Assembly (NCBI RefSeq): GCF_905220415.1
Contig: NC_059548.1
Location: 2,501 to 66,500 of the forward strand
Direction: 5' to 3'
From: Colias croceus
Lineage: Eukaryota > Arthropoda > Insecta > Lepidoptera > Pieridae
Length of the DNA stretch: 64,000 nucleotides
A program made the position numbers and the translations under genes. Under the pieces are notes generated by a model that was not told the DNA's origin, did not search any database, and saw only the letters and a program-made list of their open reading frames with translations. Shown here in pieces: positions 32,082 through 42,382 of the stretch. Each line of letters opens with the position of its first letter. Within the stretch, counting starts at the first letter, position 1.

Positions 32082-33763
32082 AGTAAAAAGTTATCACCAA
32101 AAGAAATTTTCACGAATTTAACAAAAAGTACGACGTCGCTGGGAAGTCCCGATTTATATCGGGGACTTCGCGAACCGGAACTGCAGTGTTGTGTGTGTTG
32201 GTGATACAAGTGTCTGTGCAAATTTTGGGATTTTTAGGACTCAAAAATCAAGTAAAACAAACAATTTTTGGTAAGCCGGGCGGTGGCAATCCCCCTTTAC
32301 TCAATGTATAGTGAAAGATAAGAGTGTAATTAGACGCGTCTTTACAAAACAAAGCCCTCGGTTTTTGTTCCGGGGAAATCGGAGCTAAATTGGCGAAGTT
32401 AGACACAAAAGTGTTCTTAACCTAAAAACAGAAACTTTCTCCGCCAAATCTGCACTTTCCCCCTTTCGCTTACACCTTGTTTTGTGTTGAACTGTGTGCC
32501 CAAATACTTTATACACCCTCCTACACAAAGCTTATAACTTTCTATAAAGTATTTTAAGAGAAAAAGCTAAGTAGGTCACGGGTGTTATGAACAAAAACAA
32601 CAAACACGTGGCGGTGGATGAATGTTTTTGAACCTAAATTATTATCTTTTTAATTTAATTTATATTTTGGATTTTTGTTCTTTTACTAGTAAATTATAAA
32701 TTGTAAGTGTAAGTAATAGACCAGCTATATCATTTTTGGTGTAGCTGTTAGATTTAGCTGTATATTGAGTGCTTAGGGACCATTAGATACACACAACACA
32801 ATATTATAATTTTATCATAATATATTATTCATATGTATTATTTATTTGTTTATACATGTATTCATTTTCATTTTAACTATATATTATCTTAAATTATTGA
32901 CAGGCGACTCCCCTATTGGGAGACCTGATAGTGTTAAGTATTGACTAGCTTACTAGCTAGCTTACTAGGTATAATAATTGTGTTGATAATTATATTAAGT
33001 TTCGCTTTGCCGTGGTAACATGAAACCACAGAACATTTTGTATTGACTTAGATATTATAATATATTATTACTATCTATATTAAACAAATTTTGTGATTCA
33101 TTTTAAAACACTGACATTAATATTGACTTTTAAAGTGACGTACGATAATTATCGTACAAGAACGATAATTACATTTGTACGATAATTATCGTAGTGTCGT
33201 AGTGTTAAGTATAATAATTATTTTTGACTTGACTTCTTACTATTGACTACATTTATTGACCTAGATATTAATATTTTACTGTGATTCATCTCTATTCTCA
33301 ATTATTGACAGGTGTATCCCCTATTGGGAGGCCTGATAGTTTTAAGTAAAATAATTATTGACTTGAGTTTTTAGTATTGACTATTGACTAGCTTACTAGC
33401 TAGCTTACTAGGTCGAGCCGTACGATAATTATCGTACAGATAGATTATTTTGTATAATAATTATTGACTTGAGTTCTCAGTATTGACCGGCTTTGGCTTT
33501 ACTTATTGACCTAGATATTATTAATATCTTACTGTGATATTGTAATTATTGACTGACTATATAAATACAACTTAATAGATATATATTATAAGTATTGACT
33601 TGACTTACTGTTGATTAGTTTTAATTATTATTGACCTAGATATTATTAATATTAATATTTTATAATTCATTTTTATTTTTTTTTTATTTTATTCTAAATT
33701 ATTGACAGGTGTCTCCCCTATTGGGAGGCCTGATAGAGTTAAGTACTATTGACAGTCGTCACT
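32082..33763 (+). promoter_or_regulatory. TRAS-6 5'UTR, downstream part, with three hairpin motifs
   Basis: Matches the TRAS-2 leader. The CCCCTATTGGGAG hairpin motif occurs near 32897, 33304 and 33701. Palindromes GTACGATAATTATCGTAC occur at 33140 and 33419, with a partial one at 33177. It lacks the 66-T run of TRAS-2 and one palindrome arm block, so spacing between motifs differs (about 400 rather than 470-520 nt), yet the triplication is kept. Confidence 0.7.
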
Positions 33764-35041
33764 ATGATCCACACTCCCCAGAGGCGTGCCAGTGACACGT
33801 TCACAATTTCAGAACCAACAAAAAAGCCTGCAGCGCCTAAAGGTATGACCAGTAGGACTGCAGAAGGGCGAGCCTGTCTGCAAAAAGGTAAAGGCCATCT
33901 GCGGGAGTCTCGTAATTTAAAGACCGAGATAAAAGATGGGGTTATTACGGCGCTAGAAAGGATGTATGAAATAATAAAAGAGATGGAGTTGGAACTCACC
34001 AATGCCAGGGCTGGTAGTGGAGGGCGTAGTGGGGACCCTTTACATCCCCCCCCGCCATCCGATGCTGGTTCCAGCGTAGTTGACGACGCATTGGTGAGAA
34101 ATCTGGACCTAAGTGAAGGAATGAAAGAGATGATGAATAGAATGAACGAGATGAGGGAAAGCATGAGGGAAAATGAAAGCAAAATGGAAAGATTGAGTTC
34201 GCTTCTGGAGGGCAGCATGACTGCCGCCAAAACGGCGAGCTATGCGAGCGTTGTCTCGAGGGGAGTCACTGAGAAACTCCCTGAGGCAAGGGCTCTGCAT
34301 TCAGTCATGGTGTCGTCCAAAGATGAACAAGAGACAGGCGATGAGGTGCTAGAGAAGATTAGGAAGACTGTGGATGCAAGGGACGGATGGGTGAAGGTAG
34401 AGAGAGTAAGAAAGGTTAAGAATAGGAGGGTAGTCGTCGGTTGTGCGAATGAGGAAGAAAGAATCAAGGTGAAGGAAAGACTGAGAAAGAATGAGGGACT
34501 AGTAGTGGAAGATGTGAGAAATAAGAGCCCCCTTCTGGTCTTCAGGGATGTGATGAAATGTGACACTGCTGACTTCATCACTGCGCTGAAGAACCAAAAC
34601 GCAGGCATACTTGAGGGCTTGAAGGGGGAAGAGCGAAATGTTGAGATAGCGTATGTGATGAAAGCTAGGAACCCCCTCCAAAACCACGTGGTGGTAAGAG
34701 CGGACCCACAGGTATGGAGAAGATGGATGAATGAGGGATACGCCCACATAGGGTTGGGCAGAGTGAGAGTAATGGACCATAGTCCACTGGTGCAGTGCTC
34801 CCGCTGCCTTGGTTATGGACATACAAAGAGGATGTGTAGGGAGGAAAAGGAAAGATGCAGCCACTGTGCCGGTCCTCATATGAGGACTGAATGCGACAAG
34901 TGGTTGCGGGGAGAAGCGCCTCAGTGCATTAACTGCACTAAGGCCAAGAAAGGTAGCGCTGAGCACAGCGCCTTTGATCGTGAATGTTTTGAACGAAAGA
35001 AGTGGGACGCTCTAGCCAGATCGGCGGTAGCGTATTGCTAG
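33764..35041 (+). CDS. TRAS-6 ORF1: Gag-like RNA-binding protein
   Basis: 425 codons from the ATG at 33764 (the equivalent of the TRAS-2 start). Same layout as TRAS-2 ORF1: coiled-coil N-terminal half, folded middle, three zinc knuckles ending in the same GSAEHSAFDREC region. It differs by a short insertion (VVDDALVRNL) near residue 115 and scattered substitutions in the first third, and is almost identical after that. No stop interrupts it, although the upstream leader is broken by the hAT, so expression from this copy is doubtful. Confidence 0.9.
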   Translation: MIHTPQRRASDTFTISEPTKKPAAPKGMTSRTAEGRACLQKGKGHLRESRNLKTEIKDGVITALERMYEIIKEMELELTNARAGSGGRSGDPLHPPPPSDAGSSVVDDALVRNLDLSEGMKEMMNRMNEMRESMRENESKMERLSSLLEGSMTAAKTASYASVVSRGVTEKLPEARALHSVMVSSKDEQETGDEVLEKIRKTVDARDGWVKVERVRKVKNRRVVVGCANEEERIKVKERLRKNEGLVVEDVRNKSPLLVFRDVMKCDTADFITALKNQNAGILEGLKGEERNVEIAYVMKARNPLQNHVVVRADPQVWRRWMNEGYAHIGLGRVRVMDHSPLVQCSRCLGYGHTKRMCREEKERCSHCAGPHMRTECDKWLRGEAPQCINCTKAKKGSAEHSAFDRECFERKKWDALARSAVAYC

Positions 35042-35075
35042 GGTTGCCCAAGGTGAGTCCTTCCAGTACCGAATA

Positions 35076-38000
35076 TTGCAGGCTAATCTCCAGCGGAGCC
35101 AAATCGCCACAAGGGAGCTACTGCTCGAAGCCACCAAGCGTAAGGCATGCGTAGCGTTGCTGCAAGAGCCCTATGTTGGTGGGGCGAAAAGTATGAGGAC
35201 ATACAATGGAGTGAGGATCTTCCAGTGCGAAGGGGAAGGGGGTGGCGCAGTAAAGGCGTGTATTGTGGTACTCGACGACACACTGGATGTCGAACTACAT
35301 ACACGCCTTAGCAGTAACAACATTGTTGTGGCCACCCTCAGAACCAAAGCCTGGGAGATGATTGTAGTGTCCTTCTACTTCGAGCCCGAAAAGCCAGTGG
35401 AGCTCTACCTGGACCATCTTAGGCGGATAGGGAGAGAGCTGGGTATCCATAGGATGGTCCTGGGAGGCGATGCGAACGCAAAAAGCCCGTGGTGGGGTGG
35501 TGAAGTGGAAGACCCGCGAGGAAGAGACGTGTCTGCTGTACTGGAAGAAATGCGAATGCACATACTCAACACCGGGGACATCCCTACGTTCGATACCATC
35601 AGAGGTGGGAAAAGGTACTCCAGCTACGTGGATGTGACAGCGTGCTCCGACGATCTGCTGAACCGAGTGGACAACTGGAGGGTTGAGGAGTGTCTCACGA
35701 GCTCGGACCACAACGGCATATCCTTCGGCATCAGACAACATAAATCCACAGGCACGAACATAATACGAACTACACGCATATTTAACACACACAAGGCAAA
35801 CTGGACTCAGTTTCATGAGAAACTGACCCAGCTGATGTCGAGCAGACAATTAACTGTACAAGACATAGACACAATACACAGCACACAACAAATAGATGAC
35901 GCAATAGACAGATACACTGAAGCAATCACACAGACATGCAGAGACACAATGCCGACCAAAAAACACACGCAGAAATTCACCTTGTCGTGGTGGAATGATG
36001 AGCTCGCGCAGATGAAGAAGCAGGTGGCCACGAGGAGACGCAGGATCCGAAACGCAGCACCTGATCGCAGAGACCGCGTGGTTGGATTGTACCTGGAAGA
36101 AAGAGAGATGTATGAAAAGGCGGTGAAAGAAGCGCAAGAGAAGAGTTGGAAGGAGTTTTGCCGGAAACAGGATAGGGAGGGGGTCTGGGAGGGCATCTAC
36201 AGGGTGCTTAGTAGAGCCACAGGGAGAGAGGAGGATCTGCCCCTTTCGAGGGGTGGTGAGACCCTCGATGCCCGGAGCTCGGCAGAACTGTTGGCGGAGA
36301 CCTTCTACCCCGAGGACCAGGAAAGTGGTGAAAGTGAGGGGCATCGTCGGGTGCGCCGGTGTGCGGAGTCCTTGGACACCGAACCACCGGCGGGCCCGGA
36401 CGACCCTCCTTTCATCATGGAGGAGTTGAAGAGATCCGTAAGGTCCTTCAACCCCAAGAAGGCCCCCGGGGCGGATGGCCTCACGGCTGACATCTGTCAG
36501 CACGCTGTAGATTGTAACCCGGGATGGTTCCTTGCCTTGCTCAACAGATGCCTCTCTGCCGCCTACTTCCCCGCACAGTGGAAGTGGGCGACCGTGGTTA
36601 TACTGCGAAAGCCGGGCAGGGAATCATACCGGGTACCGAAAGCCTATCGACCGATCGGCCTCTTACCTGTTCTCGGCAAAATCTTCGAAAAGATGCTGGT
36701 CGGCCGACTCAGGTTTTACCTGTTGCCCAAAATAAGCCCCCACCAGTATGGCTTTATGCCACAGAGGAGCACCGAGGACGCCCTCTATAGACTAGTGAAC
36801 CACATCAGAAATATGAGGGAGGAGAAGAAGATTTCTGTTGTGGTATCGCTGGACATAGAGGGAGCCTTCGACAGCGCCTGGTGGCCAGCCATAAAGGTGC
36901 GGTTGGCTGAAGTTGGGTGCCCGGGGAACGTGAGGCGGGTGATCAGCAGCTACCTGAGTGAAAGGGGAGTGAAAGTTAGATATGCGGGTGTGCAAGTGAG
37001 TAGGGGACCAGCAAGGGGTGCGTGCAGGGGTCCATAGGCGGACCAATCCTGTGGAACCTATTGCTGGACCCTCTGCTATGGATGTTAGAGGAGATGAAAG
37101 TATTCTGTCAAGCGTTTGCCGACGACATTGTGTTGGTCTTCGAGGGGGACACGGCCCTTGAAATTGAAATAGAAGCGAACCGTGTCCTTAACGCAATAGA
37201 TAAATGGGGAAAGGAAAACAAATTAAAATTTGCACCACATAAAACTTGTGCCCTCCTTTCCACGAGGAGGTTGAAATACGACGTGCCACGGCTCGCTATG
37301 GGGAATGTGGAAATAAAATATTTTTCTCAGATTAAGATATTAGGCCTTACAATTGACAGCGGCCTCACCTTTAACGCCCACGTCGGGACGGTATGCCAAA
37401 AGGCAATCGCCCGGTATAAACTCTTGGCTAGGGCAGCCAGAGTTGGTTGGGGACTTAGCCCAGATATCATTAGAACTATTTATGTAGCTGTTATCGAACC
37501 GACTATTATGTATGCATCGGCAGCGTGGGCACCCACCGTGGAAAAGATGGGGGTCCAAAAAAGGCTGAACACCGTACAACGGGGGTTCGCCCAAAAGATC
37601 TGCCGAGCATATCGGACCGTCTCCCTGAACTCAGCTATGCTGTTGGCTGGGTTACTCCCCCTTGACCTCAGAATACTCGAAGTTTCGAGATTATATGGGA
37701 TCAAGAAGGGGGTGTCGCACCCAGCGTTGGGAGACAGGGAGGTGGAAAGAATGGCTCCGGCGATTGAGGACCCACATCCGGCAGAGCAGGAAGGGCTGGG
37801 GTTCGGGCTGGTGGACGAGGACTCGTATTCCGACGTGGCTAATAGCCACGTACATAGGATCTACACGGACGGTAGCAAGATTGAGGGTCGAGTCGGAGCC
37901 GCCCTTTCCGTATGGGAGGGGGAGGCCGAGACGAAGGCCGTCAAGCTTGCTTTGCCGCCGTATTGCACCGTCTACCAGGCCGAACTCCTAGCGCTCCAAA

Positions 38001-38722
38001 GAGCAGTAATTAGAGCCTGCAAGAGTGGAGTGGCGAAGGTCGGCATCTTCAGCGACTCCAGATCGGCCCTCCAGGCCGTCACACTCGGTTCCCCCCACCC
38101 CCTTGCTGTGCAAACAAGGGCGGCCCTCCGAAAAGCTGCTTCGCAGAGGCGGGAGGTCGCTCTGTTTTGGATTAAGGCGCACGCAGGGCTAAGGGGGAAC
38201 GAAAGAGTGGACCAATTAGCCAAGGAGGCCGCTCTGGGGTCGAAGAGGAAACCCGACTACGATCTGTGTCCTGTTTCATTCGTCAAGCGTATCTTGAGAC
38301 AGGATACGATCGGGGAATGGGACAGGAGATACGATGTGGGGGAGACGGCTGGAGGCACGAAGCTCTTTTTCCCAAGCGCTGCTGCTGCATACAAAATAGT
38401 TCGGAAAATAAACATCACTCACCACACCACACAAGCACTGACTGGACACGGTGGATTCGCCTTCTACTTGAACAGATTCAAGCTGAAGGAGAATCCATCG
38501 TGTCTGTGTCAGCCCGGAGTCGACGAGACGGTTTCTCACCTGTTGCTCGAGTGTCCGATTTTTGCAAGAGATAGATATGTTATTGAGCAAAAATTGGGCA
38601 TCGCGATGACGGGTGAGAATCTGCCTGCGGCCCTGGGGGACGAGACGAGAAACGAGTTCTTAGAATTTTGTCAACAAATTGTGAGGGTGGTGAACAAACG
38701 AAATTGTGATAAGCTACTGTGA
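35076..38722 (+). pseudogene. TRAS-6 ORF2, broken by a one-base frameshift
   Basis: Endonuclease and first RT motifs read from 35076 to about 37006. There a run of five G in the other copies is four G (37003-37006) and the frame runs into a nearby stop at 37037. The rest (FADD, RNase H, C-terminal finger) is open in the other frame from 37022 to 38722. Sequence before about 37263 follows TRAS-2, and after about 37320 it follows TRAS-1. A homopolymer loss can be a true mutation or an assembly error. Confidence 0.88.
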
Positions 38723-39178
38723 TATTAGGGTTAAGTTTTATAAGTGTTGTGCCGTATTGTTTTATTTCTTCTCATTGTAATGTTTTAAATTGATGTAAGT
38801 TTTTTTTTTTTAAAATGTAATATTTAATTTTAGTATTTTGTTGTTGTCTTGGAAATTTCATTGTGAATTATTAATTTGTGTTTTGAACTTTATTTGTATT
38901 CATTTATTTTATCCCGTTTTTTATTATTATCATTGCAATGTATTGGTAATGTAAGTTTTTAAATGTAATTTATTATTAATTTGGAAATGTTATAGTAAAT
39001 TGTTGACTTGTATTTTTTATTTTAAATTGTATTAATTTAGGCCTAATGTGAATAAAAAACTGTTTGGTACTTATTTGATTAAAAGAATAAAAAACACCTC
39101 TGGACTATATTCCAGAGAAAAGCACACAACACCCTGAGATGGCGGGTGCTTTTATAAAAAAAAAAAAAAAAAAAAAAA

Positions 39179-39408
39179 CCTAACCTAACCTAACCTAACC
39201 TAACCTAACCTAACCTAACCTAACCTAACCTAACCTAACCTAACCTAACCTAACCTAACCTAACCTAACCTAACCTAACCTAACCTAACCTAACCTAACC
39301 TAACCTAACCTAACCTAACCTAACCTAACCTAACCTAACCTAACCTAACCTAACCTAACCTAACCTAACCTAACCTAACCTAACCTAACCTAACCTAACC
39401 TAACCTAA
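39179..39408. repeat. Innermost telomeric (CCTAA)n tract; end of the telomere
   Basis: About 230 bp of perfect units after the TRAS-6 poly(A). It ends at CCTAATAGTACTTTTG, the boundary to subtelomeric DNA. Confidence 0.97.
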
Positions 39409-39446
39409 TAGTACTTTTGAGTGCTAGATAATGTTTTGGAACCGAA

Positions 39447-39692
39447 GCCGTACTTAGTCAAATGACCCCCTGGAGTGGGGAATGAGAGGGGATTACAACT
39501 CTCGATTTTTTCCCCTTGTCCCCATGATTTTTGTACGGCGTTGCGGAATAATGGATTAAAAGCAGTATAGGCATAGTATGACACAGATGCCGTACATGGT
39601 CAAATGACCAAATTTACCCCCGGTAACTCTCGGAAATTAAATAAAAATTCCGACTTTGTGGACCACCATTTTTGTACGGCACTGAGCGGTTT
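39447..39692. repeat. Diverged 140-bp subtelomeric tandem repeat (two units)
   Basis: Unit 1 starts GCCGTACTTAGTCAAATGACC near 39447; unit 2 starts GCCGTACATGGTCAAATGACC near 39588. Each ends about 100 nt later in ATTTTTGTACGGC. The start and end motifs of a unit are themselves inverted (GCCGTAC/GTACGGC). Confidence 0.7.
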
Positions 39693-39922
39693 CTTATTAT
39701 TTTTAATGGATCTATCGATGGTTAAGAATGCAGTACAAAAATATATGACCAAAATTCACCGAGTCTACCTGTACTTTTCAATTCTCATCTGCACTCAGTT
39801 GGACAGCTTACAAGTGACGGCATAGTGATGAATCTTATTATTTTATGCTCTTCTATCGTTCTAGATATGTCCCCTGGTGGTTCATTTGACCCATATTTTT
39901 TCCTATGCGGGCTTGTAGTCTA

Positions 39923-39990
39923 TAACCTAACTTAGGTTAGGTTAGCCTAACCTAACCTAACCTAACCTAACCTAACCTAACCTAACCTAA
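39923..39990. repeat. Interstitial telomeric block with a head-to-head junction
   Basis: One CCTAA unit, then about three TTAGG units, then about nine CCTAA units, in 68 bp, about 515 bp inside the telomere boundary. The switch of strand (TTAG-CCTAA) makes a small inverted repeat. Confidence 0.85.
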
Positions 39991-40427
39991 AAATTATTTT
40001 AAAAAAAATCTAAAGGGGACCTAACGAAAAAATTGACTGAATTGATAACCTTAAAGGACCTAACCGAGACCTATCGATCAAGGTCATTTTCGACCCTAAA
40101 TTCCAAGGATGGGGTGCTAAGTTTGCGTTGGTACTAAGTACACGCACACATTTTTTTAGTACCCAGTTATACAGTGCGACACAAAAGAGATGACAAAAAA
40201 TGAGGACGCCACCGTCGCTCATATAGCAACACTGATACTGCGACGCAAGCAATCTTGATACTATAGAATAAAAATCAAAAAAATAAAAAGTAATAAATAC
40301 CGCGATTTAAAGTTGTTTCATTCATCATCGTGTAAATTTAAGACAAAAATACGTTAGTATTTTAAATGACCTACCTAGGTCAAATTTTACTTAAATGTAT
40401 TTGGAATTAGTTTATAGAAATCGGTCA

Positions 40428-40545
40428 AGCCATTTAGACTGCAGAGGCGCACATAGAATCAAACATACGAACAAACAAACATACATACATACAGCTCAAA
40501 CCTAAGGCTCAAACACATTACGCTCCTTCTGGGTCCGTCAGGTAA
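40428..40545 (+). repeat. Probable dispersed lepidopteran repeat remnant
   Basis: Contains GGTCAAGCCATTTAGACTGC, an AACAAACATACATACATAC run and ACGCTCCTTCTGGGTCCGTC. The layout resembles the tails of common lepidopteran short repeats. Family not identified. Confidence 0.4.
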
Positions 40546-41128
40546 AAAAAAAACAAGGTGATTTCAAAACTACATATTTTTATTTATTTTTTGTAGATAT
40601 TCTCCTTCATTTTTACTCCCTTGCTCCACTATCCTGCGTACTGTGCTTTCAGAAACCCCTATAACAAACGAATTAAGATGAATAAAATCAAATAGTACAT
40701 TTAACATATTTATTTATTTAGTAGCTTAAAACTATTTTTTTTTATGTCGGAGGCCAAGACTCACTTTGGGTCCCTGCGTCCACTCTAGTAAGTAGCAAGT
40801 AAGGATTCATAGATAGCTGTATGAAAATAGTTATCACTATACTATTTAAGGCTGGTTGGGTTGGATATAACTTCTTGACTCAAATTGTGCTGGTCGCACT
40901 ATAAAAACTAGTTTTTGTTTACATACAAATAACCTCAAATTAAATTTCAAAAACGTAATAATCGCCATAGATACGTACATTAAACACTCGTCACCACAGA
41001 GTACCTTTTTATATCTCGTCACTAATGGAATATTTTATTTTACGTAGTACTGAGCAAAAATAAATGGAATCTCACTGGTATAATCTGCATTCTGCTGTAA
41101 GTTTGTAAACGTTTTCCAAATATTTTTT

Positions 41129-41383
41129 AACCGACTTCAAAAAAAAGGAGGAGGTTATCAATTCGGCCGGTATATTTTTTTTTTTTTTTTTTTTTTATGT
41201 ATGTACACCGATTACTCCGAGGTTTCTGAACCGATTTACGTGATTCTTTTTTTGTTCGATGCGGGATGGTGTCGAATTGGTCCCATAAAAATTTTATTCG
41301 GATAGGCCCAGTAGTTTTTATTTTATGAGCATTTTTGTCTGTAGGTATTTGTAAATTTTGCAAGTGCAAGTTTGAAGTCGGTT
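41129..41383. mobile_element. MITE-like element with AACCGACTTCAAA ends
   Basis: Perfect 13-bp terminal inverted repeats: AACCGACTTCAAA at 41129-41141 and TTTGAAGTCGGTT at 41371-41383. The interior has GTACACCGATTACTCCGAGG and a poly(T) run. 255 bp, no coding capacity. No clear target duplication was seen. Confidence 0.7.
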
Positions 41384-42280
41384 GTTTTTAACGCAGTTAT
41401 CTCGTTTTTCAGCTTGAAATTATGAGAAACACCGAATGAAAACTTTATATATGGCATCACGGACACCGCTACGTTTAACCTTTTTCATGATTTCTCCTTT
41501 TTTGAGTAAATTTCTTGTTCAAAATTACAATTTTATCTTATGAATAATTCTCAACTTCACCAAAAAAACAACAAATTTTTATTCAACTTGACAGCAGACA
41601 GCTGCATTGAAAATTCAGGGTTGCCAGATAATGAAAAAAAAATTAGTTCCAAATTAATTAATTTCATCTCTTAAAATCGCAATATATACCTACCTATACT
41701 CACTGCCAAAATTTGAAGTACCTATTTGACATAATATTTTATTGACATTTGACAGTGACAACAAATTTCAATTTTCATTAAAGCGAATCCCATCATCGCA
41801 ATCCATCGCAATCCGAATTCCGAAAAACGAAACGAACCACGACCGAGTACCGACGTGTGTTTAAAACATTCTAAAATATTAAATAGGTATTAGGTAGTGA
41901 GACATCAGACACTTGTTATAATATTATGTTGATTTCACGATAGAGCCTAGCAGCTGTGTTCTGCGATTGTAGAATTCAGTACCTAGTAGTAGAAAAATTA
42001 TCACAGTAGACTTCCATGCCAGCATAGGTATACATAAATGCTGGCGGCATTAATTGGAATACTTCGTAGCCTACCTGTTGTTTATAAGAAGGAAGATATG
42101 GACGATATTGATATGAAGTGTATGTGTTTTCTTATTCGCTCATAATAATTTACCGCAAAATATGTGTACAGTGATTACTTGAGACGTGGCGAAATGTTGT
42201 GATTTTACGGAATAACAAAGTATGGTGAAGAAACTCTAATTTGACAGCATTTGTGTGGGCTTTATCGATGTGGTGTCAAA

Positions 42281-42382
42281 ATGTCGGTGATAGAGTCCGA
42301 GGTAGTGACCCAGTACCCAGTGCACTGGCTGGTGTGGCACAACAAGCATGAGGAGTTGAAGCAGGCTTTACAAAATAATGAG
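42281..42382 (+). CDS. ANKRD13: ANKRD13 exon 1
   Basis: 34 codons from the start ATG, ending GAG|gtttgt in phase 0. It encodes the start of the first ankyrin repeat (QYPVHWLVWHNKHEELKQAL). Moderate GC, unlike exons 2-6. Confidence 0.9.

Larger units (their letters stand above)
28952..39178 (+). mobile_element. TRAS-6: full-length TRAS-type element interrupted by a hAT transposon
   Basis: The innermost TRAS copy. The 5'UTR (28952-29125 and 32074-33763) is split by a 2948-bp hAT element. ORF1 (33764-35041) is intact. ORF2 (35076-38722) has a one-base frameshift. The 3'UTR and poly(A) (39156-39178) follow. Without the hAT it is about 7.3 kb. The first half matches TRAS-2 and the second half matches TRAS-1, so it looks recombinant. 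Its 5' end (GAGAAGGAGGTATTTGCC) differs from TRAS-2 for the first few bases, then converges. Confidence 0.93.
39409..42280. other. Subtelomeric spacer between telomere and first gene
   Basis: 2.87 kb of mostly AT-rich DNA. It holds a two-unit tandem repeat (39447-39692), a small interstitial telomere block (39923-39990), and repeats at 40428-40545 and 41129-41383. The rest, including 39991-40427 and 40546-41128, shows no convincing gene. The promoter and 5'UTR of the ANKRD13 gene must lie in the last part (about 41750-42280); no TATA box or start-site motif was picked out with confidence. Confidence 0.7.

Noticed and set aside
1..39408. CRISPR-like array or bacterial repeat
   Set aside because: The repeat is a pure 5-bp telomeric unit interrupted by eukaryotic retrotransposons; there are no spacers.
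39604..39825. Subtelomeric 73-codon open frame as a gene
   Set aside because: It overlaps the 140-bp tandem repeat and has no recognisable feature.
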